From NCBI GenBank assembly GCA_959347345.1, contig OY365738.1, positions 1,364,001 through 1,428,000 of the forward strand: 64,000 nucleotides of DNA, in the 5' to 3' direction. The position numbers and the translations under genes are program-made. The first letter of the stretch is position 1; each line of letters opens with the position of its first letter. The stretch comes from an uncultured Amylibacter sp. (GTDB lineage: Bacteria > Pseudomonadota > Alphaproteobacteria > Rhodobacterales > Rhodobacteraceae). Below are positions 32,725-42,291 of this stretch, one piece after another. The notes below the pieces were generated by a model, which was not told the DNA's origin, did no database searches, and saw only the letters and a program-made list of their open reading frames with translations.

Positions 32725-34212
32725 TTATCCTTTTGTATTGGGTTTTTTTGCGGCTTTTTTAGACGCAGATTTTGGTTTATTTTTAGAACCCGCAGGGCGA
32801 CCGCGTTTCTTGGCAACGGGTTGTCCAGTCACAGCAACGGATTTCACGCCACCCTTACCCTTAACCCCCACAGGATAATGTGCATCAAAATCCGCCTCGA
32901 TAGACACAGGCACAGGCCTCGGTGTTTCCAACCGCCCCAACACTGGCAAAATAATTAAAAAATAGGCAAACCAGTAAATCGTGGCAATCAGTGCCAGATT
33001 GGTCACGGTGACAAACGGAGTTATGCCCGGGCCCGCTTCCTCCATCACCATCATACCGCCACCTTCCGACATCCCCGCGATGATATAATCCGGGTTTTGC
33101 GCCCCGCACCACATCAGCACCAGAAACGCCACACCCAACAGCCAAAAGCATTTTTGAAACATCGGGCGATAGCGACCAGACCGCGTAGCAGACGTATCCA
33201 ACCACGGCACCAAAGCCATCACAAAGATAGAGCCGAACATCGCCAGAACCCCCAGAAACTTCGCATCCAAAAACAGGATATCAAAGGTAATCGCGCGCAA
33301 GATCGCATAAAACGGCAGATAATACCATTCAGGCACAATATGGGCAGGAGTCACCAGTGGATTGGCAGGAATATAATTATCAGGATGCCCCAGATAATTC
33401 GGCATAAAGCCGACAACCGCCATAAAAATAGTCATAATCAACGCCAGCGCGAACAAATCCTTCATCACAAAATAAGGCCAGAACGGCAGGGTGTCTTTTT
33501 CCGCTTCCGTCTTTGATTTGCGCCGAACTTCCACCCCTGTGGGGTTTGAATTACCCGTGGTATGAAACGCCCAAATATGCACACCAACCAGCCCAAGAAT
33601 CACAAAAGGCAGTAAATAATGCAGCGAGAAAAACCGTTGCAGAGTCGCGTTATCCACGGCTGGACCGCCCAATAGCCATTCTTGAATAATCGGTCCAACC
33701 CCTGGAATAGCCCCGAATAACCCCGTTATCACGGTCGCGCCCCAAAACGACATTTGCCCCCAAGGCAGAACATAGCCCAAAAACCCAGTCGCCATCATCA
33801 GCAAATAAATCAGCATCCCAATAATCCACGTGATTTCACGCGGAGCTTTGTACGACCCATAATAAAGCCCGCGAAACATGTGGGCATAAACGGCGATAAA
33901 AAACAAAGACGCGCCGTTTGCGTGGAAATAGCGAATCATCATGCCGCCATTAACATCTCGCATAATATGCTCGACACTATCAAACGCCATATCGACATGC
34001 GGAGTATAATGCATCACCAAAACCACGCCTGTAATGATTTGCATCACCAGACAAAAGGTCAAAACAATCCCCCAAATCCACATCCAATTCAGGTTTTTCG
34101 GGGTTGGTATCATCAAAGTATCATAGGCTAAAGACACAATCGGCAAGCGCGTGTGAAGCCATTTTTCAAACTTTGATTTTGGTTTATAGTGGTCGTGGGG
34201 AATTCCAGCCAT
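32725..34212 (-). CDS. petB: Cytochrome b of the bc1 complex, with basic C-terminal tail
   Basis: Quinol-oxidising membrane subunit, 495 residues. Haem-ligand His pairs are in the [16 protein letters not shown] and [17 protein letters not shown] segments. The Qo motif is [17 protein letters not shown] and the PEWY motif is present ([14 protein letters not shown]). The normal core ends near residue 430. A further tail of about 60 residues is Lys/Pro/Ala-rich and contains [13 protein letters not shown], which matches the AT-hook pattern. This is longer than usual for bacterial cytochrome b. Encoded between petA and petC. Confidence 0.95.
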   Translation of the reverse strand: MAGIPHDHYKPKSKFEKWLHTRLPIVSLAYDTLMIPTPKNLNWMWIWGIVLTFCLVMQIITGVVLVMHYTPHVDMAFDSVEHIMRDVNGGMMIRYFHANGASLFFIAVYAHMFRGLYYGSYKAPREITWIIGMLIYLLMMATGFLGYVLPWGQMSFWGATVITGLFGAIPGVGPIIQEWLLGGPAVDNATLQRFFSLHYLLPFVILGLVGVHIWAFHTTGNSNPTGVEVRRKSKTEAEKDTLPFWPYFVMKDLFALALIMTIFMAVVGFMPNYLGHPDNYIPANPLVTPAHIVPEWYYLPFYAILRAITFDILFLDAKFLGVLAMFGSIFVMALVPWLDTSATRSGRYRPMFQKCFWLLGVAFLVLMWCGAQNPDYIIAGMSEGGGMMVMEEAGPGITPFVTVTNLALIATIYWFAYFLIILPVLGRLETPRPVPVSIEADFDAHYPVGVKGKGGVKSVAVTGQPVAKKRGRPAGSKNKPKSASKKAAKKPNTKG

Positions 34213-34222
34213 AGGTTTTTCC

Positions 34223-34807
34223 TTATCCTAGTTTTATCGTTGTTTCATTGATGAAAACCGCCTTTGGCACGGGCAGGTTTTCGGGCGCGGGGCCTTTGCG
34301 GATGCGCCCTGCTGTGTCGTAGTGAGAGCCATGACAGGGGCAGAACCACCCGCCGAAATCCCCCGCATCGCCCAAAGGCACACAGCCCAGATGGGTGCAG
34401 ACTCCGACCATCACCAGCCACTCGCCGTCTTTGTCCAAGGCGCGGTTTGCGTCCGTGGCATCGCCGATTGCGTTGTCGTTGCGTGAATTGGTATCGGGCA
34501 AATCGGTGAGGGCGGTGGTGCGTGCCGCGTCAATCTCTGCTGGGGTGCGCCTGCGGATAAACACGGGCTTACCACGCCATTTAATAGTGATTTGCGTGCC
34601 AGGTTCAACCCCCGATATATCCACCTCTATGGACGATAACGCCTGAACATCGGCGGTGGGATTCATCTGATTTATCAAAGGCCAGACGACCGCCGCCGCC
34701 GTAATAGCCCCCGTTGTCGCCGTGGCAACATACAGAAAATCACGGCGCGAGCCGTTCGCCGCATGGGCTGGGGTTTGTTTTTTATTCGCCACCAATTTTT
34801 TAGCCAT
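34223..34807 (-). CDS. petA: Rieske iron-sulfur protein of the bc1 complex
   Basis: A 194-residue [2Fe-2S] subunit. The N-terminus has a Tat-type signal anchor ([23 protein letters not shown]). Cluster ligands are in CTHLGCVP (near 137-144) and CPCHGSHYD (near 156-164). [10 protein letters not shown] is the conserved proline loop. First gene of petABC. The start region lies about 115 bases from the divergent trmL. Confidence 0.97.
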   Translation of the reverse strand: MAKKLVANKKQTPAHAANGSRRDFLYVATATTGAITAAAVVWPLINQMNPTADVQALSSIEVDISGVEPGTQITIKWRGKPVFIRRRTPAEIDAARTTALTDLPDTNSRNDNAIGDATDANRALDKDGEWLVMVGVCTHLGCVPLGDAGDFGGWFCPCHGSHYDTAGRIRKGPAPENLPVPKAVFINETTIKLG

Positions 34808-34924
34808 AGGGGAAGTCTCCGTTCAAAACCTACTTGCATTCGTATTATGATGGGCTTATTACACTAATAAAATCAAATCGTCTAGACCTCGCGGGGTTTC
34901 ACGAGTGAAAAAAGTGGAAAACTT

Positions 34925-35380
34925 ATGCGAATATGTGCGTATCAACCCGATATTGCTGCTAATTTGGGCGCGACTATCCGCCTGTGTGCGTGTTTTGGGC
35001 TGGATTTGGATATTATAGAACCCTGCGGTTTCCCCCTTTCCACAAAGATTTTGCGCCGAACGGCGATGGATTACGCCGATATTGCGCGGGTTCATCGGTA
35101 TTTATCGTGGGAAACTTATTTGGCGGGTCGCAAGGTTGGCAATGAATCGGGTCGCCTGATTCTCTTAACAACCAAGGCGGACACGGAATTATGGGATTTT
35201 TCTTTCCAAAGCAATGATGTTTTGGTGTTGGGGCGCGAATCGGCTGGGGTGCCTGACTCTGTCCATGATATATGCGATGGGCGGGTGAAATTACCGATGA
35301 CTCCGCCTGCCCGCAGTTTGAATGTGGTAGTCTGTGCGGGAATTGCCCTGGGCGAGGCTTTACGCCAAACCCGTGCGTGA
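34925..35380 (+). CDS. trmL: tRNA (cytidine(34)-2'-O)-methyltransferase
   Basis: SPOUT methyltransferase of 151 residues that modifies the wobble base of tRNA-Leu. It shows YQPDIAANLGATIRLCACF at the start, LVLGRESAGVP near 98-108 and KLPMTPPARSLNVVVCAGIAL near 117-137, the knotted AdoMet-binding end typical of TrmL. It is followed by two direct 14-base repeats, CCGATTCGGTTAAT at about 35391-35418. Confidence 0.93.
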   Translation: MRICAYQPDIAANLGATIRLCACFGLDLDIIEPCGFPLSTKILRRTAMDYADIARVHRYLSWETYLAGRKVGNESGRLILLTTKADTELWDFSFQSNDVLVLGRESAGVPDSVHDICDGRVKLPMTPPARSLNVVVCAGIALGEALRQTRA

Positions 35381-35427
35381 TTCGTTTTCCCCGATTCGGT
35401 TAATCCGATTCGGTTAATCTTTTTCGG

Positions 35428-35874
35428 TTATTTTGATTCTGTAAGAATCGCGACCACTTGACGCAGAGCCATACTATACCCCCGCGTCCCACACCCTATA
35501 ATCGCACCATCGGCGCGGAGCGATACGTATGAATGATGCCGAAACGCCTCGCGTTTCAGGATGTTAGAAATATGAACCTCTATCACCGGACCTTCAAACA
35601 AATGCAGCGCGTCCAGCAACGCGACAGAGGTATGGCTCAGCCCCGCAGGGTTGATGATAATACCGTCCGCCTCCGTCCGTGCGTTTTGAATCCATTCAAT
35701 CAGTTGCCCTTCATAATTGGATTGCAGAAAGGTGAGGTTTGCGCCCAAATCCCCCGCCAGAGTCTCGCAATCGGTCTGGACATCGTCCAGCGTTTTATGC
35801 CCATAAAGCTCTGGTTCGCGCAACCCAAGCATATTCAGGTTGGGGCCATTTAGGATAGTGATTTTGTGTGTCAT
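35428..35874 (-). CDS. aroQ: 3-dehydroquinate dehydratase, type II
   Basis: Shikimate-pathway enzyme of 148 residues. The start at 35874 ([16 protein letters not shown]) is chosen because the family begins here; the open frame upstream would run into tRNA-Lys. [19 protein letters not shown] carries the catalytic Tyr loop; [32 protein letters not shown] and [18 protein letters not shown] are further active-site pieces. Several type II enzymes form dodecamers. Confidence 0.96.
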   Translation of the reverse strand: MTHKITILNGPNLNMLGLREPELYGHKTLDDVQTDCETLAGDLGANLTFLQSNYEGQLIEWIQNARTEADGIIINPAGLSHTSVALLDALHLFEGPVIEVHISNILKREAFRHHSYVSLRADGAIIGCGTRGYSMALRQVVAILTESK

Positions 35875-35907
35875 AGGTTTATGCCCAAAAACGTTTTCAA
35901 AGTAAAA

Positions 35908-35983
35908 TGGTGAGCCCGACAGGATTCGAACCTGTGGCCGCCTCATTAAAAGTGAGATGCTCTACCAGCTGAGCTACGGGCCC
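35908..35983 (-). tRNA. tRNA-Lys (anticodon TTT)
   Basis: Read on the minus strand: acceptor GGGCCCG, D arm with AGCTGGTAGAGC, anticodon loop CTTTTAA between TCTCA and TGAGG giving anticodon TTT, T arm with GGTTCGAATCC, and CCA encoded at 35910-35908. The acceptor 3' arm is CGGGCTC, pairing with a G-T wobble. It sits upstream of aroQ in the same direction. Confidence 0.95.
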
Positions 35984-36051
35984 GCGCGTTAAATCGCGTA
36001 ACGATGAATCGCTAGGGGGGTGTTTAGCGGTTTTTTGGCAAGTGTCAAGTA

Positions 36052-36079
36052 GTTATTAGTTATTAGTTGTGAGTTATTA
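36052..36079 (+). repeat. Heptamer tandem array, unit GTTATTA (left flank of Sel1 cassette)
   Basis: Units GTTATTA, GTTATTA, GTTGTGA, GTTATTA. The inverted partner with unit TAACTAA lies at 36795-36822. The pair encloses the Sel1 gene, about 715 bp. Confidence 0.95.
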
Positions 36080-36111
36080 GTTTTTTTTGCTATTTGCAAA
36101 ATCCAAAAAAG

Positions 36112-36711
36112 TCAACACTCTTTGTAATTTGTGGCTTTGCATTGCTTTGCTCGTTTTTTGGCTTCTGCTAGTTGTTCGGAGGTCATATCGTCTGCAAGTG
36201 AATCTCGGCTATATTCGGCAGATATATCACCATTTGATGTGGCAAGGTTAAGCCACATGTGAGCGCGAACATAATCCCTTGAAACTTCTTTTCCCCACCG
36301 ATATAGGCTCCCCAAACTATATTGCCCTTCTGTAAGTCCTTGTTCAGCCGCGAAGCTGTACCATATTCCTGCCTCCTTATAGTTTTTGTTTAATTTATGC
36401 ATCGCACCTAAATTAAATTGTGCCTTTGCAACACCCTTTTCGGCGGCGAGTCTGTACCATTTTTCTGCTTGGCTATAATCTTGTAGAACGCCATGCCCTT
36501 TATCGTACATTAAACCTAAATAAAACTGTGCATATAAATCCCCTTGTTTGGCGAGGGGTTGCCAAATAGATAAAGCGGTTTTGTAATCGCGGTCATTGTA
36601 AGCAATTAAACCTGCGTCAATACTATTTGCGTCAGTATTATTTAAGACGAAATACAAACCACCCGCAAAAACCACAAGCACAATTGCTATAACTGCAAAA
36701 ATCTTTTTCAT
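36112..36711 (-). CDS. Sel1-repeat protein with N-terminal membrane segment
   Basis: A 199-residue protein. An N-terminal hydrophobic segment (IFAVIAIVLVVFAGGLYFVL, residues 4-23) acts as signal or anchor. Then four Sel1-type repeats: GDLYAQFYLGLMYDKGHGV, GVAKAQFNLGAMHKLN, GLTEGQYSLGSLYRWGKEV and a final NGDISAEYSRDSLA. Such repeats form superhelical protein-binding scaffolds. The start follows GGAAAGGAAGAGTT. AT-rich compared with neighbours and enclosed by inverted heptamer arrays, like the two ankyrin loci. Partner unknown. Confidence 0.88.
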   Translation of the reverse strand: MKKIFAVIAIVLVVFAGGLYFVLNNTDANSIDAGLIAYNDRDYKTALSIWQPLAKQGDLYAQFYLGLMYDKGHGVLQDYSQAEKWYRLAAEKGVAKAQFNLGAMHKLNKNYKEAGIWYSFAAEQGLTEGQYSLGSLYRWGKEVSRDYVRAHMWLNLATSNGDISAEYSRDSLADDMTSEQLAEAKKRAKQCKATNYKEC

Positions 36712-36794
36712 AACTCTTCCTTTCCAAGTTATTGGTTTTATACATGCAAAATAAAACTATTGCAATAATTCAAAAAATACCCCCTAATAAATCA

Positions 36795-36822
36795 CAACTA
36801 ATAACTAATAACTAATAACTAA
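36795..36822 (-). repeat. Heptamer tandem array, unit TAACTAA (right flank of Sel1 cassette)
   Basis: Units CAACTAA, TAACTAA, TAACTAA, TAACTAA, ending 14 bases before the mttB start. TAACTAA is the reverse complement of a cyclic form of GTTATTA in the left array. Confidence 0.95.
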
Positions 36823-36836
36823 AAACAGGAAAACAA

Positions 36837-38390
36837 ATGACCCTTACCGAACCCAAACGCGAGCGCACAGGCGGCCGCGCATCCCGCCGCACCCTCCGCG
36901 CCACACGCGATTTCAAAATGCTCCCCGCACTGAAAAACACCCTGCCCCTATGCGAAATAATGAACGGCGCACAGGTGGAAAAAATTGACGCAACCTCCGC
37001 CGATATATTGGAAAACGTAGGCGTGCATTTCCGCGACCCTACCGCTATAAATGACTGGAAGAAAGCAGGCGCGAAAGTCATCGGCGAGCGAGTCTACCTA
37101 GACCGAGGACTGGTAAAACAGCTCATCAAATCCATCCCCGCAGGTTTCACCTACCACGCCCGTAATCCGCAAAACAACCTGCCCTTTGGCGGGCGGCATA
37201 GCATCTTTGTCCCTATGGCGGGCGCGCCTTATTTGCGCGATTTGGACGATGTTCGGCGCAATCCCACGCTGGATGATTTGGCGATGTTTCATAAGCTATC
37301 GCATATGATACCCGCGTTGCATAGCACGTCGCATCATATCGTTGAACCCTATGACCATCCGATAAGCCAACGGCATTTGCGAATCACTTATTCTTCCATG
37401 AAGCACTCTGACAAAACCTTTATGGGCATGACCACCAGCCCTAAAAATGCCGAGGATGTGCTGAACATGTGCGCCCTGCTGTTCGGGGCGGATTTTATGA
37501 AAACCCATGCAGTCGTCACGGGCAATTGTAACGCCAATTCGCCTCTGGTTTGGGATGAAACGATGCTTGGGGCGATGCGTGCGTTTTGTCGGCGTAATCA
37601 GCCAGTTTTATGCTCGCCGTTTGTGTTGGGCGGGGCGAATACCCCTGCCTCTGTCCCTGCCAGCGTGGCGCAATTGAATGCAGAGGCTTTGTCGGCGCTC
37701 GCCTATACCCAAGTTGTGCGCAAGGGATGCCCCGCGATTTACGGGCATTATCTTTCCACTGTGTCTATGAAATCGGGTGCGCCGATGGCGGGTACGCCAG
37801 AAATTAGCCTGATGAACTTTATGATTGGGCAGATGGCGCGGTTTTATCAAATTCCGTGGCGGTCGTCTTCCGCGCTGGGCGGGGCAAAGGTGTTTGACGC
37901 GCAAGCGGGGTATGAAAGCGCGACAACTCTGGGCGCGACCTTGCATGCGGGGGCGAATTATATCTGGCATTCGGCGGGCTGGAATGAGGCAGGTATGCAT
38001 TGCTCCGTGGCGAAGTTTATTGTGGATTCAGAGCAGTGTGCTATGGCCTATCGCATGGGGCAAGGGGCGCGTTGGGATGATTTTGATGAGGCGGTGGAGG
38101 CGATAAGTGATATTGGCCCAGGCGGGCATTATCTGGGGCATCCCCATACGCAAGAAAACTTCCAATCGGCGTTTTTTATGCCAGAGGTTTTTGATAACAA
38201 TTCCATAGAGCAATGGCAGGCAGAGGGTGGTGTGAAAACCGGCGAACGGGCGCGGGTTTTGGCGCGGAAGCTGTTATCAGAGTATCAAGAGCCTAAGCTG
38301 GATAAGGCTGTGGATGAGGCGTTATTAGATTATATCGCACGGCGGGAGCGTGAAATTCCTGCGGGGAATGAATTAAACCAGAGTCTTTAA
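36837..38390 (+). CDS. MttB-family (trimethylamine methyltransferase-like) protein, non-pyrrolysine
   Basis: A 517-residue member of the COG5598 superfamily, whose characterised members move a methyl group from a quaternary or tertiary amine to a corrinoid protein. The family start RASRRTLRATRDF, ENVGVHFRDPTAINDWKKAG, and HLRITYSSMKHSDKTFMG are visible, as is ALGGAKVFDAQAGYES in the second half. There is no in-frame TAG, so it has no pyrrolysine and belongs with the glycine-betaine/other-betaine type rather than true MttB. The substrate is unknown. No corrinoid protein or reductive activator gene is adjacent. It is preceded by AAACAGGAAAACAA. Confidence 0.85.
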   Translation: MTLTEPKRERTGGRASRRTLRATRDFKMLPALKNTLPLCEIMNGAQVEKIDATSADILENVGVHFRDPTAINDWKKAGAKVIGERVYLDRGLVKQLIKSIPAGFTYHARNPQNNLPFGGRHSIFVPMAGAPYLRDLDDVRRNPTLDDLAMFHKLSHMIPALHSTSHHIVEPYDHPISQRHLRITYSSMKHSDKTFMGMTTSPKNAEDVLNMCALLFGADFMKTHAVVTGNCNANSPLVWDETMLGAMRAFCRRNQPVLCSPFVLGGANTPASVPASVAQLNAEALSALAYTQVVRKGCPAIYGHYLSTVSMKSGAPMAGTPEISLMNFMIGQMARFYQIPWRSSSALGGAKVFDAQAGYESATTLGATLHAGANYIWHSAGWNEAGMHCSVAKFIVDSEQCAMAYRMGQGARWDDFDEAVEAISDIGPGGHYLGHPHTQENFQSAFFMPEVFDNNSIEQWQAEGGVKTGERARVLARKLLSEYQEPKLDKAVDEALLDYIARREREIPAGNELNQSL

Positions 38391-38400
38391 TCGTTAATCT

Positions 38401-38994
38401 TTAACCGCCAATACGGGGCTCTTGTCCTTGAAGCAGTCGCAGGATATTCCCCCGATGTTGCCACCAGATTAACGCGGCACATAACCCCACGCCCACCGCC
38501 ATATCCACCCCGCCAAACACCAGCAAAATCACAGCCCCACCCGCTGTTGCCACCAACGCCGCCAGCGAGGATATCCGCCATAAAAACGCCACAACCAGCC
38601 AGCATAAACACACCAACACCGCCACGCCAAAACTTAACACCAACATCGCGCCCAGAAATGTGGCGACACCTTTGCCCCCGCTAAACCGCAAAAACGGAGA
38701 AAAACAATGGCCAAAGACTACGCATAAAACCCCTGCACCCATTAACCAATCGGGCGCACCCAGCCAAACACCCAGTCCAATCGCAACCGCGCCCTTGCCC
38801 ATATCGCACGCCAGCGTAGCCACCGCCGCCAGCCTATTGCCCGTTCGTAAAACATTTGTCGCACCGATATTGCCAGAGCCTAGTTTGCGCAAATCGCCCA
38901 GATTTAACCCCCGCGCAATCACCAATCCAAAAGGAATTCCGCCCAAAACATAGGCGATAAACAAATACACCCCAGCCAAAATCCCCATCATCAT
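38401..38994 (-). CDS. plsY: Glycerol-3-phosphate acyltransferase
   Basis: Membrane enzyme of 197 residues that uses acyl phosphate to make lysophosphatidic acid, the first step of phospholipid synthesis. The three conserved loops are visible: GGIPFGLVIARG near 18-29, LGSGNIGATNVLR near 37-49, and FSGGKGVATFLG near 102-115. Five hydrophobic segments. Start ATG overlaps the pyrC-like stop. Between mttB and this gene lie three heptamer-like units (TTAATCG, TTAATCT, TTAACCG). Confidence 0.94.
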   Translation of the reverse strand: MMMGILAGVYLFIAYVLGGIPFGLVIARGLNLGDLRKLGSGNIGATNVLRTGNRLAAVATLACDMGKGAVAIGLGVWLGAPDWLMGAGVLCVVFGHCFSPFLRFSGGKGVATFLGAMLVLSFGVAVLVCLCWLVVAFLWRISSLAALVATAGGAVILLVFGGVDMAVGVGLCAALIWWQHRGNILRLLQGQEPRIGG

Positions 38995-40319
38995 AACGAA
39001 TAAACCCTGCGTCCATTGACCATAGTGTGCAAAACCTGCCCTTGCATTTTATGCCCATCAAAGGGGGTATTTTTGGATTTGGAAAGCAATTTCGTGCGGT
39101 CTAACACAAACGGTTTATCCGCATCAAACACCACCAAATCGGCGGGCGCACCGACGCTTAACCGCCCCGATTCCAGCCCCAATAATTGCGCGGGATGCAA
39201 GGATACCGCCCGCCATAAATCGGGCATTGCCATCGCGCCACTATGGAAAACCTGCATTAATGCGGGCAAAAACGTCTCTAACCCCACCGCCCCTGAGGCC
39301 GCCGTGGCAAACGGCAACCGCTTGCTTTCTTCATCCTGTGGCGTGTGGAAAGAGCCGACAATATCAATCAGACCACTCGCCAAAGCGGTTACCATAGCCA
39401 TCCTATCATCCTCTGCCCGCAGGGGCGGTTTTAGTTTGAAAAAACTGCCAAAGCCTTCAATATCCAGCTCGTTCAAGGTTAAATGATGGATTGAAACCCC
39501 AGCCGTGATGCGCAGTTTATCCGCCTTTGCTCGTGCCAAAACGGGCAAGGCAACCGCCGTGGAAATCTGGTCAATATGTATCCTTGCGCCAGTCATTTCC
39601 AAAACGGCAACATCGCGTTCTAACTGCAATCGTTCCGCCATAACCGACACGGCGGGCAAACCCAGTTTAGTAGCCAAAACACCCGAAGTCGCCGCCGCGT
39701 CCAAAGACAAAGACGGGTCTTGGGCGTGGGTAATCACCAATGCGTCTTGAGAATCAGCGTAGGCCAGCGCACGGGCAAAGATTTTATTATCGACAACGAC
39801 ATGGTCGCAATCGCTGAACCCGACCGCGCCCATGTCTTTTAGAAAACCGATTTCCGCCATTTCCTGTCCCAATCGCCCTTTGGTTAGGGCCGCCAAGGGC
39901 AGGACTTTCACCGCACTTGCGTGGTCGGCACGATGCACTATAAAGGTCAGGGATTCGGGCGTGTCAATCGCGGGGTGCGTGTCTGGGCGGATGACGATTG
40001 TTGTGATACCGCCCGCCGCGGCAGCAAAGCCCGCACTGCGAAAGCTTTCCTTGTGGCGTTCGCCAGGTTCGCAAACCTTTACCCCGATGTCTATGATACC
40101 AGGGGCGAGGTAATGCCCGTGGCAATCTATAGTCTCTGCGTCTTTTGTGTTTTTTATATCTTGCGTTTTGCCACCTGCCTTGCCATTTGCGGTTTCATAG
40201 GAAACGGCTTTAATTTTGCCGTCCTCTATTAAAACCGAGCCAAGCCCTTGGCTGCGATTCTCAGGGTCAATTAACATCGCATTATGCAACAAGATTTTAT
40301 CGCGCATACCACCACTCAT
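38991..40319 (-). CDS. Dihydroorotase homologue lacking metal ligands (PyrX-like)
   Basis: A 442-residue amidohydrolase-fold protein next to pyrB. In active dihydroorotase the first strand carries D-x-H-x-H; here it reads [14 protein letters not shown], so both His are replaced. The late ATDHAPH motif is replaced by [12 protein letters not shown]. The overall fold is kept ([37 protein letters not shown]-like [30 protein letters not shown]). It is likely non-catalytic and structural, as the pseudo-dihydroorotase of Pseudomonas is needed to assemble aspartate transcarbamoylase. The active PyrC would be encoded elsewhere. It overlaps pyrB by 4 bases. Confidence 0.9.
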   Translation of the reverse strand: MSGGMRDKILLHNAMLIDPENRSQGLGSVLIEDGKIKAVSYETANGKAGGKTQDIKNTKDAETIDCHGHYLAPGIIDIGVKVCEPGERHKESFRSAGFAAAAGGITTIVIRPDTHPAIDTPESLTFIVHRADHASAVKVLPLAALTKGRLGQEMAEIGFLKDMGAVGFSDCDHVVVDNKIFARALAYADSQDALVITHAQDPSLSLDAAATSGVLATKLGLPAVSVMAERLQLERDVAVLEMTGARIHIDQISTAVALPVLARAKADKLRITAGVSIHHLTLNELDIEGFGSFFKLKPPLRAEDDRMAMVTALASGLIDIVGSFHTPQDEESKRLPFATAASGAVGLETFLPALMQVFHSGAMAMPDLWRAVSLHPAQLLGLESGRLSVGAPADLVVFDADKPFVLDRTKLLSKSKNTPFDGHKMQGQVLHTMVNGRRVYSL

Positions 40320-41245
40320 TTTGCATCCCCCCCTGCCAAAAGCTCCATCACCGCCATCCGCACGGCAACCCCCATTTCCACCTGTTCGTGTATGACAGAG
40401 CGACTGATATCATCGGCGATTTCACCATCAATCTCCACCCCTCGGTTCATTGGACCAGGGTGCATAACGATCGCATCGGGCTTTGCCACCGCCAAGTTTT
40501 CCGCCGTCAAACCCCATCGGTGATAGTATTCACGTTCAGACGGAATAAACCCGCCGTCCATCCGCTCGCGTTGCAAGCGCAACATCATAACGACATCAAC
40601 ATCGGCGAGCCCTTGCTTCATATCCTCAAAAACCTCTACCCCCAGCCGTTCAATCCCCGCAGGTAATAACGTCCGCGGGGCAACCAGCCGTACGCGGCTT
40701 TCCATCTTACCCAATAAAAAGATATTGGAACGGGCAACGCGGCTGTGGGCTATATCGCCACAAATGGCTATGGATAGGCGATGAAGGCGGCTCTTTGCCC
40801 GTTTGATGGTTAAGGCATCCAACAGGGCTTGGGTCGGGTGTTCGTGCCGCCCATCGCCAGCATTAACCACGGCGCAATTCACCTTTTTAGACAGCAACTC
40901 CACCGCCCCCGATTCGGGATGACGGACAACCAGCAAATCAGGGCGCATCGCGTTTAATGTCATAGCCGTGTCAATCAGGGTTTCACCCTTTTTAATGCTT
41001 GATGCCGCCATGACCATATTCACCACATTCGCGCCGAGCCGTTTGCCTGCCAGCTCAAAACTAACCTGTGTGCGGGTGGAATTTTCAAAGAATAGATTGA
41101 TTTGCGTCCGCCCAGCCAGAATGGGCGGGGCAGATGCGGTTTGGCGGTTGAGGGTGACGTAATCCTCTGCCCGATTCAAAATACTATGAATATCATCTAT
41201 GTGAAGATGTTCAATTCCCAAAAGATGGGGTGCGCGAAATTTCAT
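40316..41245 (-). CDS. pyrB: Aspartate carbamoyltransferase catalytic subunit
   Basis: Pyrimidine synthesis, 309 residues from the ATG at 41245 ([14 protein letters not shown]), which follows GCGAGGCTATGT; the longer frame to 41299 lacks family similarity. The carbamoyl-phosphate site is [13 protein letters not shown] near 49-61 (ST-R-T kept), [12 protein letters not shown] near 130 and [12 protein letters not shown] near 260 complete the active site. No pyrI regulatory gene is present; the overlapping inactive dihydroorotase gene is the likely structural partner. Confidence 0.95.
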   Translation of the reverse strand: MKFRAPHLLGIEHLHIDDIHSILNRAEDYVTLNRQTASAPPILAGRTQINLFFENSTRTQVSFELAGKRLGANVVNMVMAASSIKKGETLIDTAMTLNAMRPDLLVVRHPESGAVELLSKKVNCAVVNAGDGRHEHPTQALLDALTIKRAKSRLHRLSIAICGDIAHSRVARSNIFLLGKMESRVRLVAPRTLLPAGIERLGVEVFEDMKQGLADVDVVMMLRLQRERMDGGFIPSEREYYHRWGLTAENLAVAKPDAIVMHPGPMNRGVEIDGEIADDISRSVIHEQVEMGVAVRMAVMELLAGGDAK

Positions 41246-41400
41246 ACATAGCCTCGCTATCGTTTTTTGCGTTATAGCCGTGTGGGATGGATAAGGCAAT
41301 AATAAAACGGGGGTAAAAGCGGGTGAATCAATAAAAAACTCTTAACATGGGTAGGAAAATCGGCTATGCTAGGGCGATTAGATAAAAAAGGGGCTGGGCT

Positions 41401-42291
41401 TTGGGCAGTGTTGCACAGATAGAGGGATATTCAAAATCGCAGATACGGGCGTTAATTGCCGCCATGCAATGGCAGCAGGAATCGGGCGTGGATGAGGTTT
41501 TTGGCGAATCACCGACCGATAGGTATAAAGAGGTGGTGGCGAAGAAAATTGCGGTGAAACCGCCCGCACCTGTTAAAACCCCCGCCCCGAATATGGACGC
41601 GAAGACGGACGCGAATTTGCGCGAAGTCAGCACCGCCCCCGCTCTGCCTGAAAAAGCCGTGCCAGAAATCGCCGCGATGTTGGCGCAGAAATGCCAGACT
41701 TTGGATGATTTGCGCGATGCGTTAAATATATTTGACCATTGTGCGCCGAAAAAGGGTGCGCGGAATTTTGTCTTTGGGCAGGGGTCGCCGAACGCCCGAA
41801 TTATGGTGATTGCCGATGCACCCGATAGGGAAGATGATAAAACCGCCACCTGTTTTTCTGGTGAAGCGGGGGGGTTATTGGATGCGATGTTTGCCGCGAT
41901 TGGATTTGCCCGCGATGGGTTATATCTAACGCAGGTCTCGCCTTGGCATCCACCGCAGGGGCGCGGGCTTTATGATGATGAAATTGCCATGATGACGCCG
42001 TTTTTGGCGGCTCATGTGCGATTGGTCGCGCCAGAGTTATTGGTAGTTATGGGGCAAGCCGCCGCGCAGGCTGTGCTGGGGAATAAGGACGCGCATCGTG
42101 CGGTTGGCGTGATGCACGAGGGGCTAGGCTGTGCCGTTATCGCTACCCAGCATCCCTCTCGTTTATTGCGCGATCCGTTGCGAAAGAGGCAATCTTGGGC
42201 TGACCTTTTGCGGATGAAATCTTATTTGGATAAAACGGCGGATAAAGGGGCGGATAAAGGGGCAAATAAAGGTGGCAAGGATGGGCAATAA
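41401..42291 (+). CDS. Uracil-DNA glycosylase superfamily protein, divergent family 4
   Basis: A 296-residue protein with a 90-residue Pro/Ala/Lys-rich N-terminus and a UDG-type domain at about 105-275: RNFVFGQGSPNARIMVIADAP, FSGEAGGLLDAMFAAIGF, LYLTQVSPWHPP, and ATQHPSRLLRDP (the H-P-S motif). Family 4 enzymes bind a [4Fe-4S] cluster through four Cys; here only DHC matches one of them, and the later CR-PP and C-pyL positions are W and M. GEAPG has become ADAPD. It may be an altered or non-glycosylase member. The start is TTG at 41401 after AAAAAAGGGGCTGGGCT. A low-complexity KGADKGANKGG end runs into moaB. Confidence 0.82.
   Translation: MGSVAQIEGYSKSQIRALIAAMQWQQESGVDEVFGESPTDRYKEVVAKKIAVKPPAPVKTPAPNMDAKTDANLREVSTAPALPEKAVPEIAAMLAQKCQTLDDLRDALNIFDHCAPKKGARNFVFGQGSPNARIMVIADAPDREDDKTATCFSGEAGGLLDAMFAAIGFARDGLYLTQVSPWHPPQGRGLYDDEIAMMTPFLAAHVRLVAPELLVVMGQAAAQAVLGNKDAHRAVGVMHEGLGCAVIATQHPSRLLRDPLRKRQSWADLLRMKSYLDKTADKGADKGANKGGKDGQ

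Noticed and set aside
35875..35946. N-terminal extension of aroQ
   Set aside because: The extra residues are translated tRNA-Lys sequence; the family start is at 35874.
36837..38390. Pyrrolysine-containing MttB
   Set aside because: There is no in-frame TAG within the gene, and no pyl genes are seen in the window.
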